Shown here one piece after another: positions 1-10,992 of a stretch of 64,000 bases of DNA; the first letter of the stretch is position 1; every line of letters begins with the position of its first letter. Source of the stretch: Planctomycetota bacterium (GTDB lineage: Bacteria; Planctomycetota; UBA1135; UBA2386); contig JACKHZ010000012.1 in NCBI GenBank assembly GCA_020638735.1, positions 493,962-557,961 on the forward strand, read 5' to 3'. A model generated the notes under the pieces. That model was not told where the DNA came from. It saw nothing but the letters and a program-made list of their open reading frames with translations, and ran no database searches. The position numbers were made by a program, and so were the translations under genes.

Positions 1-1217
1 CCGCCGCCGGCGACGTGCAGCGCGTCGAGCTCGAGGGGCTCACCGGGCACGAAGTCCTCGTCGAGCGGGCGGATCGACGCGCGCAGCTCGGACGCCTTGG
101 GCGCGCCGCCACTCATCGTCGCGATCGAGAACGCGCGCCTGGCGGTGAACAGGTCGACCGGCACGTAGCCCGCCGGTGGGTAGGCCACGACCGCCTGACC
201 GCGCTTCGCCTTGCCGCTCGAGTCCATCGACCACATGGCGTGGAACCGGCCGGCGGTGCCGAAGCCCAGCCGCTTGAGCGTCGGGTTGAGGCACCAGCGG
301 CGGTGGCCGATGCGGTCGATGTTGCCCGGGTCGCTGTCGTCCATGTAGCTGTCGACCGACGAGGCGAGCGGCCCGCCGACCGCGAGGTTGCTGTTGCTCG
401 CGCCGGTGACGCCCTGCCGGTAGCGCGCCGCGTCGAAGCCGGGCGGCTGCGGCGGGTGGTGGTCGATGTCGCCGTTGGCCAGGCAGACCTCGGCGGCGGC
501 GTCGCAGAGGTCGTTCCACTCGGGGATCAGCTCGAGGTCGTCCTGGCGCAGCCTGCACAGCAGGCGGTAGGCGCGCAGACGCTGCAGCGCGGCGTGGCGT
601 TCGACGGCCTTCGGATCGCTGCGGATCGCGGCCTCGTCGGGCGGCGGTGCGGACAGCAGCGCGCGCAACCCGCCGAGCAGCTGCTCGCGCGGGGTCGCGA
701 ACGGCTCCAGACCGTCGAGCTCGACCAGCTCGCCGTCCTTCCACGTCTGCCGCGACAGCGTGTGGCGGTCCTGCTCGACGCGCACCGCGCCGTGCAGCAC
801 GCCGGCCTTGAACGCGGCGATCCGCGTGCGGCCGTCGGGGCGTGTGTCGGTCCACTTGCCGTCGCGTCGGCCGTCCTTGTAGGAGCCGCTCGACGACGTC
901 GTGCCGTCCGCAGCGAACGTCTTGCTGGCGCCGTGCAGCACGCCCTTGCGCCAGGTCGTCGTGCACAGCGGTCGACCCTGCGCGTCCCATTCGGCGTGCA
1001 CGCCGTTGAGTTCACCGTGCTGCCAGGCCTCCAGCAGCACACGGGTGCCGTTCTCGGCCCAGCGCTCCAGCGCGCCGTGCTTGTTGCCGTCGGTGTCGAC
1101 GGTGTAGCGCTCGCGCAACGAGCCGTCGGCCCAGGTCGTCGTGCGCAGGTCCGCGTCGTCCTGCGCGGCCAGTCCGCAGGCGAGCAGCGGGCACAACAGT
1201 GCGAGGGCGGGGCGCAT
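1..1217 (-). CDS. Secreted MORN-type repeat protein with CAP-like C-terminus (partial, runs off left edge)
   Basis: The frame is open from an ATG at 1217 to the window edge, about 405 codons without a stop, so the 3' end lies outside. The N-terminus is a signal peptide (LALLCPLLACGLAAQ). It may be cut after LAA, or lipidated at the Cys of LLAC. Residues from about 30 to 160 hold repeated short units of the form DGxxxGxxxxxxxxG (for example YKDGRRDGKW, KAGVLHGA), as in YwqK-like MORN_2 proteins. After a helical linker comes a stretch with DIDHHP, IDRIGHRRWCLNP and GFGTAG, resembling the CAP/SCP-like domain in which His and Trp residues line the pocket. The gene is divergent from the peptidase-like gene at 1311, with 93 bp between them. 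A hexamer TATGCT lies exactly 6 nt upstream of the ATG. The precise function is unknown; the domain calls are from motif recognition only. Confidence 0.8.
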   Translation of the reverse strand, partial: MRPALALLCPLLACGLAAQDDADLRTTTWADGSLRERYTVDTDGNKHGALERWAENGTRVLLEAWQHGELNGVHAEWDAQGRPLCTTTWRKGVLHGASKTFAADGTTSSSGSYKDGRRDGKWTDTRPDGRTRIAAFKAGVLHGAVRVEQDRHTLSRQTWKDGELVELDGLEPFATPREQLLGGLRALLSAPPPDEAAIRSDPKAVERHAALQRLRAYRLLCRLRQDDLELIPEWNDLCDAAAEVCLANGDIDHHPPQPPGFDAARYRQGVTGASNSNLAVGGPLASSVDSYMDDSDPGNIDRIGHRRWCLNPTLKRLGFGTAGRFHAMWSMDSSGKAKRGQAVVAYPPAGYVPVDLFTARRAFSIATMSGGAPKASELRASIRPLDEDFVPGEPLELDALHVAGG

Positions 1218-1223
1218 CGGCGC

Positions 1224-1229
1224 AGCATA
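1224..1229 (-). promoter_or_regulatory. Candidate -10 hexamer TATGCT for a leaderless transcript
   Basis: On the minus strand the sequence reads TATGCT, then six bases, then the ATG at 1217. This spacing would put the transcription start at the start codon. The same layout recurs upstream of several other genes in the window. No Shine-Dalgarno sequence is visible. Confidence 0.4.
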
Positions 1230-1310
1230 GGGTCGAACGCCCGATCGGCGGGCGGGGGATCTGCTGTGGCCTCGGTGGACCTCGGCGCCGGGCCGCCCGA
1301 TGATGCGGGG

Positions 1311-3011
1311 GTGACCCTTCGTCCTGCCCAACTGCTGCTCGTCGTGCTCCCGTTCGCCACGTGCCTGGCCGCGCAGGAGGAACCGGCCGCAGCGGAGCGT
1401 CAGCGGCTGTTCGACGAGGCGGCGAAGCGGCTCGGGACCGTCGGTTACGAGGTGCCGGCGAGCGTGAAGAGCGAGTCCCGCACCGGCAAGCAGGTCATCG
1501 CCGACTTCGAGGCACAGCAGGACGCGCTGATGCCGCGCCACGCGTTCGCCTTGCAGCACGCGTTGTTCGCCGCGCTCGGCCTGCCGGCGGGTGACGACGT
1601 CGACGAGTTCCGCGAGCAGACCGTGGCGTCGATGGCGCGCGGGCTCAGCGCCTACTACGACCCGCTGCGAAAGGTGTTCGTCATGCTGCCGACGATGACG
1701 CGCGACGTCGCCGAAGCGCTCGGCGGCGGCGCCGGGCCGCTGGTCACGCACGAGCTGGTGCACGCGCACCAGGACGCGCGCGACGGCGGCCTCGTCGGCT
1801 ACTTCGGCGGGCCGGACGGAACGCTCGATCGCGTGCTGGCGCGGCGCGTCGTCATCGAGGGCGAGGCCGAGCTGATGGCGGTGATCGCGATGGCCGGCGA
1901 GGAGAAGGGCGTCGAAGGCCTGCGCAGCGCGCTCGACTTCGGCGTGCTCGACCAGATGTTCGCGGGCGAGACGACCGGCATGCTCTACGACGCGGGGCGG
2001 CGGTTGGCGCTGGCCCGCTACGAGGCCGGCGGCCTCGACGCGGTGCGCGGCCTGTGGACCGTTCCGCCGGCGTCCGGCGAGCAGGCGCTGCACGCCACCA
2101 AGTACGGCGCCGACGCGCCGGCGGCGGTGACGGTGCCGCAGGTCGGCGGCCTGACCGCGGCGCGGGAGACCACGCTCGGCGAGTTGATGACGCTCAACCT
2201 GCTGCGCCTGATCGGCGTGCCGCGGCTCCAGGCGTCGCTGGCGGCGGCCGGATGGGACGGCGACCTGCTGGTCGCGTTCGATCGCGGCGACGATCGCGAC
2301 GTCGCGTTGGTTTGGCGCTCGCTGTGGGATCGCGACGAGGACGCGGCGGACTTCGCCGCGCGGCTGCGGCAGCGCGGCCGCGGCGTCGTCGAGGTCGAGG
2401 CGCGCATGGTCGACTGGGTGTTCGCCGCAGACGCGGAGCTGCAGCGGAGCGTCTCGGCCGCCTGCGGCGGCTCGCGCGCCGTGCCCGATCCGGTCGAGGA
2501 CGACGCCGTCGGCACCGCCGCGGTCGAGGCCGCGCTGCGCGCCAGGATGGCGCAGACGTCGAGCGACGGCGAAGTCTGGCGGCACGACGCGGTCGGCCTC
2601 ACCGTGCCGATCCCGGACGGTTGGGAGGTCAAGGAGGTCAACGGCGTCGAGATGCTCATCGATCCCGTGACCGGCAGGACCGGCTTCGCCCTCAACGCCA
2701 ACGTGATGAAGGTCGCGCGCGGTCCCATCACCGACCTGCACATGCTGCTCGACGTCAACCAGAAGCAGATGGAGCAGATGAACCTGACGGTCGATCGCTT
2801 CGAGGTCGTCGAGCGCGACGGCGTCGAGGTGCTCGAAGGCGAGTACCACGGCAAGATCGGCCGCATGGCGTCGATGCACTTCCTGCTGCTCGGCTACCTG
2901 CGCGGCGAGCAGCAGGTGTTCGTCACCGTCACGTCGTCGGACAAGCTGTGGGAGAAGCACGAGGGCGAGTTGCGCGAGCTGGTCGCGGGCATCCGCATCG
3001 CCAAGGAATGA
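1311..3011 (+). CDS. Secreted zinc-metallopeptidase-like protein with HExxH motif
   Basis: The 566-residue product starts at the GTG at 1311. The frame stays open upstream to the window start, but the signal peptide (LLLVVLPFATCLAAQ) fixes this start. Residues 147-151 are HELVH, an HExxH zinc site, followed about 35-40 residues later by GEAELMAV, whose Glu could be the third ligand as in gluzincins. A C-terminal segment from about residue 420 (VPIPDGWEV) resembles the PsbP/DUF1795-type domains of secreted bacterial proteins. Its stop is separated from the methyltransferase GTG at 3013 by one base, so the two are probably cotranscribed. The family is not one I can name exactly; the peptidase activity is inferred from the motif. 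Confidence 0.82.
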   Translation: MTLRPAQLLLVVLPFATCLAAQEEPAAAERQRLFDEAAKRLGTVGYEVPASVKSESRTGKQVIADFEAQQDALMPRHAFALQHALFAALGLPAGDDVDEFREQTVASMARGLSAYYDPLRKVFVMLPTMTRDVAEALGGGAGPLVTHELVHAHQDARDGGLVGYFGGPDGTLDRVLARRVVIEGEAELMAVIAMAGEEKGVEGLRSALDFGVLDQMFAGETTGMLYDAGRRLALARYEAGGLDAVRGLWTVPPASGEQALHATKYGADAPAAVTVPQVGGLTAARETTLGELMTLNLLRLIGVPRLQASLAAAGWDGDLLVAFDRGDDRDVALVWRSLWDRDEDAADFAARLRQRGRGVVEVEARMVDWVFAADAELQRSVSAACGGSRAVPDPVEDDAVGTAAVEAALRARMAQTSSDGEVWRHDAVGLTVPIPDGWEVKEVNGVEMLIDPVTGRTGFALNANVMKVARGPITDLHMLLDVNQKQMEQMNLTVDRFEVVERDGVEVLEGEYHGKIGRMASMHFLLLGYLRGEQQVFVTVTSSDKLWEKHEGELRELVAGIRIAKE

Positions 3012-3012
3012 C

Positions 3013-3642
3013 GTGGAGCACGACCTCGTCCAGCGTTTCGGCGCGATCGACATCTACCTGTTCGACCAGCTGCAGCGCGGCCGCATCGGCCCCGGCATGC
3101 GCATCCTCGACGCCGGCTGCGGCGGCGGGCGCAACCTGCTGTGGTTCTTGCAGGCCGGCTATGACGTGCGCGCGCTCGATCCGGACGCCGCAGCGATCGC
3201 CGCGGTGCGGGCGATGGCCGCGGAGCTCGGGCGGGAGGCCGACGAGCGGCGCTTCCGCGTCGAGTCGCTGGAGGCGTCGAGCTTCGACGCGGCGAGCGCC
3301 GACGTGGTGATCTGCAGCGCGGTGCTGCACTTCGCCCGCGATCCGGCGCACTTTCGCGCGATGCTCGACGGTGCGTGGCGGCTGTTGGCGCCGGGCGGGT
3401 TGTTGTTCGCGCGACTGGCCTCGTCGGTGGGGCTCGGCGGGAAGGTGGTCGCGCGCGGCGACGGGCGCTTCCTGCTGCCGGACGGCAGCGAGCGCTTCCT
3501 GATCGACGAGCAGGTGCTGATCGACGAAGCGCGGCGGCTCGGCGCCCAGCAGCTCGACCCGATCAAGTCGACGGTGGTGCAGGGCATGCGCACGATGGCG
3601 ACGTGGGTGGTGCGGAGGCCGGCGTCGGTGGGTGACGGGTGA
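3013..3642 (+). CDS. Class I SAM-dependent methyltransferase
   Basis: The 209-residue protein has the Rossmann motif I LDAGCGGGRN near residue 35, an acidic residue ending beta-2 (ALDPD), and the motif ICSAVLHFARD with the post-motif proline, as in Methyltransf_11/25 proteins. The GTG start at 3013 lies 1 nt after the stop of the peptidase-like gene, and AAGGA just upstream, inside that gene, is a plausible ribosome site. The last part (SERFLIDEQVLIDEA) looks like the substrate lid. The substrate cannot be told from sequence. The gene is convergent with carB. Confidence 0.85.
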   Translation: MEHDLVQRFGAIDIYLFDQLQRGRIGPGMRILDAGCGGGRNLLWFLQAGYDVRALDPDAAAIAAVRAMAAELGREADERRFRVESLEASSFDAASADVVICSAVLHFARDPAHFRAMLDGAWRLLAPGGLLFARLASSVGLGGKVVARGDGRFLLPDGSERFLIDEQVLIDEARRLGAQQLDPIKSTVVQGMRTMATWVVRRPASVGDG

Positions 3643-3647
3643 GCTGC

Positions 3648-3661
3648 CCGCCGGCCGGCGG
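3648..3661. terminator. GC palindrome between convergent genes, possible bidirectional terminator
   Basis: CCGCCGGCCGGCGG is a perfect 14-bp palindrome in the 53-bp gap between the methyltransferase and carB stops. It has no loop and no T-run, so it is only a weak terminator candidate. Confidence 0.25.
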
Positions 3662-3695
3662 CGACGGCAAGTAGCGCCGCCGCGGTAGGTCCGCG

Positions 3696-6995
<3,300 letters not shown>

Positions 6996-7172
6996 CTTGG
7001 GGGGAGGACTACAGCGACAAGGGGGGGCTGGTGCGAGCCCAAAACCCGGCCGCCGCCGCGGCGACGCCGGCGGGGCTCGCGACAATCGCGACCTTCGGCC
7101 GGAATGCCCCGACCACGCCGCCGGTTACGTCGCCTTGGGGGCGTGCGGTGGGTCCGCACCCGGTTCCAGAAC

Positions 7173-9221
7173 ATGAGCAGACACCCATCGGTCGGCCGCG
7201 CCATCGGCGCCGGCGTCTTCCTCCTCTCCACGGTCGGGCCGCTGGCTGCCCAGGGCCTGATGGCGACGCATGGCGAGGTCCTGCTGGCATGTGGTGACGA
7301 CGTTCCCGGCGTGCCCGGGGCGGTCATCTACCCCGGCTTCCACCTGCTGGCCTTCGACAACCCGACCATCGACCTCGACGGAACGGTGCTGTTCCGCGGT
7401 GGCATGCAGTCGGGCACGGGGCCCGTGGACGACGGCAACCGTCACGCCTACTTCCTCGGCCGCAGCGGCGGGGACCTGCACATCGTCGTTCGCGGCGGCG
7501 AGCCGGCGCCGGGGTGTCCGCCCGGCACCGTGCTCGGCGGCGCTGTCGGCAGCGTCGGCATGAGCGCCTTCCCGCGCTTGTCGCCGGCCGGCGGCCTGCT
7601 GTTCTTCCAGAGCGCGATCTACGATCCGATCAATCCGGCCAACACGCCGGCCAGCAGTGACACGGCGCTGTTCTGGGGGCCGCCGGGTGGCGTGCTGCTG
7701 CTGGCCCGCGAGGGCGCGGCGGTGCCGTTCGCGCCGGGCACGACCTGGTCGTCGTTCCTCCAGAAGGTGTACTACACGCACGTCTGTGCCAATGGGCAGG
7801 TGCTGTTCACGGCCACGCTCGGCGGTGCCGCCAGCGGCAGCAACGCCGTGATGGTGACCGGCTTGCCCGGCGCCCTGCAGCCGGTGCTGCGCAAGGGCGA
7901 TCCGTACCCGTTCGGTGGCGTCGTCGTGCCGGTGAGCCCGTTCGAGCCGCTCAACGTGCTGGGCCAGCTGAACGCCAGCGGTCAGGTCCTGCACGACATC
8001 AAGTCCAGCAGCGGTGAGCTCGCGATCGGCATCTGGACGCTCGGCGTCGACACGCTCGTCGCTCGCGACGGGCAACAGGCGCCGGGGTTGCCGGCGGGCG
8101 TGGTGTTCGCCGACGACGATCTGGCGGTCAACTCGGGCTGCTTCAACGCCGCCGGGCAGACGGCGATCGTCGCCGGCCTGTCCGGGGCGGGCGTCACGGC
8201 TGCCAACGACCAGGCGCTCTACGTCGGCGGTATCGGCGGCATCGCCCCGCTGCTGCGTCGCGGCGACGCGGCGCCGGGGCTGCCCGGCATCACGTGGGGC
8301 GCCGTCGATCCGGCGACCGTCGTGATCGACGACGACGGCGACCTCGCGTTCGTCGCCGGCCTCGGCGGCGCGGTGACGACGGCCGACGACAGCGGCCTGT
8401 GGCTGGGCCAGGCCGGCGACCTGGCCTGCATCGCCCGCGAAGGCGACCTCGTGCCCGGGCTCCTGCCGTCGGCCAACGGCCCGTGGCGCTTCGGCCAGTT
8501 CGGCTCGGGACTGACCGTCAGGCCCTATCTCGTGCGCCGCCGCGCGCTGCTGTTCCAGAACCCAGTCACCGACGGTGTGGCGACACGCACGTTGATGTTC
8601 GGCTACACGCCGGCGCGCGGGCTGATCCTGCTGCTCGACGACGCCGACACGTTCACAACCGGCCAGGGAACGGCCGCCTGGACCATCGCCACGCAGTTCG
8701 GCAGCCCGAACAGCAGCGACGGCACCCCGGCGTGGATGAACGCCAACGGCGACTTCGTCTGCAAGCTGGTGCTCGGCGCGCCGTGCAACGGCGCCATCGT
8801 GCGTGGCCACCTCGGGTCGTTGGTCGGCACGCCGAGTTCGGTGCCCGTGAGCGGCGGCGTGACCCACACGCTGTCGATCGACGTCGGGCCGGCGCACGGC
8901 TTCGAGCTCTACGTCGTGCTGGCCAGCAGCCTCGGCACGCGCCCCGGCTTCCCGTCGCCGCTCGGCCCGCAGCACGTGCCGCTGGTCTACGACCCGTTCT
9001 GGACCCAGATGAGCCTCGAGCTGGCGAACTCGGCCCTGTGGCCCAACTCGGTCGGCGTCACCGATCAGGACGGCGTGCCGTTCGGTGGACCGGCGGGCTT
9101 CACGCTGCCGCCGGGCTTCCCGAGCCTGCTCGGGACGACGCTGTACCACGCGGTCGTCACCCTCGACGGCAACCTGGTCTCGACGTTCGTCAGCGAGCCG
9201 AGCGCGGTGCTGCTCCACTGA
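7173..9221 (+). CDS. Secreted NxxGxxAF-type tandem repeat protein
   Basis: The 682-residue product starts at the ATG at 7173; its signal peptide ends PLAAQ. The body holds repeats of about 60-70 residues, each with a segment like NASGQVLHD, NAAGQTAIVAGL or DDDGDLAFVAGL followed by G(I/L)W and VARDGQ/AREGDL. This is the pattern of the choice-of-anchor NxxGxxAF family, which forms a propeller-like surface protein. The last 120 residues form a beta-rich module with the LPPGFPSLLGTTLY signature seen, in varied form, at the end of other secreted proteins here. A small hairpin (7143-7159) lies in the leader. The role is unknown; the protein is presumably extracellular or on the cell surface. Confidence 0.85.
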   Translation: MSRHPSVGRAIGAGVFLLSTVGPLAAQGLMATHGEVLLACGDDVPGVPGAVIYPGFHLLAFDNPTIDLDGTVLFRGGMQSGTGPVDDGNRHAYFLGRSGGDLHIVVRGGEPAPGCPPGTVLGGAVGSVGMSAFPRLSPAGGLLFFQSAIYDPINPANTPASSDTALFWGPPGGVLLLAREGAAVPFAPGTTWSSFLQKVYYTHVCANGQVLFTATLGGAASGSNAVMVTGLPGALQPVLRKGDPYPFGGVVVPVSPFEPLNVLGQLNASGQVLHDIKSSSGELAIGIWTLGVDTLVARDGQQAPGLPAGVVFADDDLAVNSGCFNAAGQTAIVAGLSGAGVTAANDQALYVGGIGGIAPLLRRGDAAPGLPGITWGAVDPATVVIDDDGDLAFVAGLGGAVTTADDSGLWLGQAGDLACIAREGDLVPGLLPSANGPWRFGQFGSGLTVRPYLVRRRALLFQNPVTDGVATRTLMFGYTPARGLILLLDDADTFTTGQGTAAWTIATQFGSPNSSDGTPAWMNANGDFVCKLVLGAPCNGAIVRGHLGSLVGTPSSVPVSGGVTHTLSIDVGPAHGFELYVVLASSLGTRPGFPSPLGPQHVPLVYDPFWTQMSLELANSALWPNSVGVTDQDGVPFGGPAGFTLPPGFPSLLGTTLYHAVVTLDGNLVSTFVSEPSAVLLH

Positions 9222-9242
9222 GCCGGCTATCAATGCGCGCCC

Positions 9243-9818
9243 ATGGTGCGCATGATGGTGGGCACGGTTCTCTTGCTCGCGGCTTGCGCGACCGGGTCCG
9301 GCGAGGTTCGCGTTCGGCCGGCGACCTGGGCGCAGCCCGTGATAGGCGCCGCGCTCGACAACTGGCACCGGGTCTCGCCCGAACTCTACCGCTGCGGCCA
9401 GCCGTCGGCAGGTGACATGCGCGCGCTCGAGGCCTTCGGCGTGGTGTCCGTCGTCAACCTGCGCGAACTGCACAGCGACCGCGACGAGGTCGAGGGATCC
9501 GGGCTCCGGCTGTTCGAGGTCCCGCTCGACACCGGCGGCATGGACTACCGCGACCTGGTGCGCGCGCTGGCCGCCGTCGTCGCCGCGCCCAAGCCGGTCG
9601 CCGTGCACTGCTGGCGCGGCTCCGACCGCACCGGCGCGGTCTGCGCGGCGTGGCGGGTGGCGGTCGATGGCTGGACGCCCGCAGCGGCGCTCGACGAGAT
9701 GGTCGGCGGCGGCTTCGGGCACAGCGCGTGGTACGGCAACCTGCGCGAACTGATCGGGCATCTCGACGCCGAGCGGTTGCGCGTGGACCTGGCGGCGGCG
9801 GTCGCGGCTCTCCAGTGA
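9243..9818 (+). CDS. Lipoprotein tyrosine/dual-specificity phosphatase
   Basis: The 191-residue product begins with a lipoprotein signal (VLLLAAC, Cys15). It contains the Cys-phosphatase signature HCWRGSDRTG with catalytic Cys123 and Arg129. The general-acid segment is probably the Asp within VPLDTGGMDY. This matches the DSP-like/tyrosine phosphatase family often called dual specificity phosphatase. With the lipid anchor it would act outside the cytoplasm on an unknown phosphorylated substrate. The TGA stop shares its A with the ATG of the next gene (TGATG), so the two are translationally coupled. Confidence 0.87.
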   Translation: MVRMMVGTVLLLAACATGSGEVRVRPATWAQPVIGAALDNWHRVSPELYRCGQPSAGDMRALEAFGVVSVVNLRELHSDRDEVEGSGLRLFEVPLDTGGMDYRDLVRALAAVVAAPKPVAVHCWRGSDRTGAVCAAWRVAVDGWTPAAALDEMVGGGFGHSAWYGNLRELIGHLDAERLRVDLAAAVAALQ

Positions 9819-10411
9819 TGGCGAACAACCGTCGATGGCAAGACCTGATGTTCGACCGGCTGCTGCCCGGCCTGCCTGTCGACTACCAGGCGCTCGTCGC
9901 GCGGCGCAGCGCCAATGGTGTGTGGGACGTGCACGAGTCGCGCGTGGTGCCGTCTGCGGAGCAACTCTGCTACTTCGTGCCGCGCCCCGGCGCGTCTGCG
10001 CCGCGGCTGCTGTTCTGCGTGCGCGGGGACGGCGCGGTCGCGTTCTCCGACAACGAGGAGGACGAGACGAGCGACGGTGAGCGTGGGTTTCGGGGCTACG
10101 GCTTCGCGCTGGTGCTGCCAGGCAAGGACGGCGCGCCGCTCGGCGAGAACGCGCGCGGCGGTGCGGCCGGATCGGCGATCGACGCGGATCTCGCCGAGCG
10201 GCACTTCTGCTGCTACGCGTGGCCGCTGCACGCTGGTCGCAGCGGCAATCGAGCGTTCGTCGTCACTGCTGCGGGCGAAGTGATGGCCTGCGCCAACGCC
10301 GACGGGCGCTACTCAGGTGGGGAAAGGCGCCCGGCCCTCGACGCGGTGATTACCGTGCGCGGTCGCACCGACCGCGACGTCGATCGCGAGCCCTGGGGGG
10401 TCATCGAGTGA
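9818..10411 (+). CDS. Uncharacterised protein, pilin-fold-like C-terminal region
   Basis: The 197-residue product starts inside the stop codon of the phosphatase lipoprotein, implying a two-gene operon. It has no signal peptide or membrane segment. Residues from about 105 (FRGYGFALVLPG) to about 180 (HFCCYAWPL, GNRAFVVTAAGEVMA, NADGRYSG) resemble the tail of DUF2950- or pseudopilin-like planctomycete proteins. In those, a conserved alanine/tryptophan/proline stretch precedes a strand ending in GEV. That resemblance is weak and from memory. The coupled position suggests a shared process with the phosphatase, but no function can be assigned. Confidence 0.7.
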   Translation: MANNRRWQDLMFDRLLPGLPVDYQALVARRSANGVWDVHESRVVPSAEQLCYFVPRPGASAPRLLFCVRGDGAVAFSDNEEDETSDGERGFRGYGFALVLPGKDGAPLGENARGGAAGSAIDADLAERHFCCYAWPLHAGRSGNRAFVVTAAGEVMACANADGRYSGGERRPALDAVITVRGRTDRDVDREPWGVIE

Positions 10412-10452
10412 CGCCGCGCCGGCTCGGGGCTGTCGCGCGCGGCCTGCGTCGC

Positions 10453-10458
10453 TAGCCT
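10453..10458 (+). promoter_or_regulatory. Candidate -10 hexamer TAGCCT for a leaderless transcript
   Basis: TAGCCT is followed by six bases and the ATG at 10465, the same layout as at 1217, 12639 and 36345. There is no Shine-Dalgarno sequence in between. Confidence 0.4.
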
Positions 10459-10464
10459 TCCGGC

Positions 10465-10818
10465 ATGAAGAAGCCCATCTGCGCCGCCGCCTCCGCCGCG
10501 CTGCTGCTCTGCCTGCCCGGTTGCCTGTTCGGCTCGGAATCGAGCGCGACCTACCACGGCCGCTACGTCAGCGAGGAACAGATGCTGCGCGTCGACGTCG
10601 GCGCCGGCGAGCAGGAGGTCGAGGCGCTGCTCGGCTCGCCCTCCAACCGCTCGGACCTTGGCGACGGCAAGGCGCTGTGGACGTGGCACTACACGCGCAC
10701 CGAGAAGCGCTCGAGTCACGTCTTCCTGCTGCTCGCGTCGCAGCACGAGGACAACTACGAGGGCACGGTCTACGTGCGCTTCGACAAGGGCAAGGTCGAG
10801 AAGGTCTGGCGGTCGTAG
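10465..10818 (+). CDS. Small BamE/SmpA-like lipoprotein
   Basis: The 117-residue lipoprotein has signal MKKPICAAAS and lipobox LPGC (Cys20). The mature part contains GAGEQEVEALLGSPSN, like the helix-turn of SmpA/OmlA (BamE) domains in which a Gly-Thr/Ser helix leads to LGxP. It continues with WTWHY and VYVRFDKGKVEKVW, typical of the same fold. BamE proteins assist outer-membrane protein insertion; many small paralogues have unknown roles. The gene stands alone, convergent with the PQQ-propeller gene. Confidence 0.75.
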   Translation: MKKPICAAASAALLLCLPGCLFGSESSATYHGRYVSEEQMLRVDVGAGEQEVEALLGSPSNRSDLGDGKALWTWHYTRTEKRSSHVFLLLASQHEDNYEGTVYVRFDKGKVEKVWRS

Positions 10819-10847
10819 GGGCTGCCCGGGGTCGGCCCGTGGCAAAT

Positions 10848-10980
10848 CGGCGGAAGTTCCGCCGTAATGCGCCTCAATATGGCGACTGTAGGGAGATTCT
10901 GACCGCAGCACGAGTTGCCGTTTGCGCAGTGAGCAACTGCGCCGCCTGCCAGTGCGGCGAGTCGGTGCCGCGTGTGCGGC
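10848..10980. terminator. Intergenic hairpins between convergent genes
   Basis: The 174-bp gap contains an imperfect-centre palindrome of 17 bp at 10848-10864 (arms CGGCGGAA/TTCCGCCG). A GCCGC-GTGT-GCGGC hairpin lies at 10967-10980, next to the stop of the minus-strand gene. Neither has a T-run. They are candidate terminators for the plus and minus genes respectively. Confidence 0.35.
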
Positions 10981-10992
10981 CAGCCGTGACTG

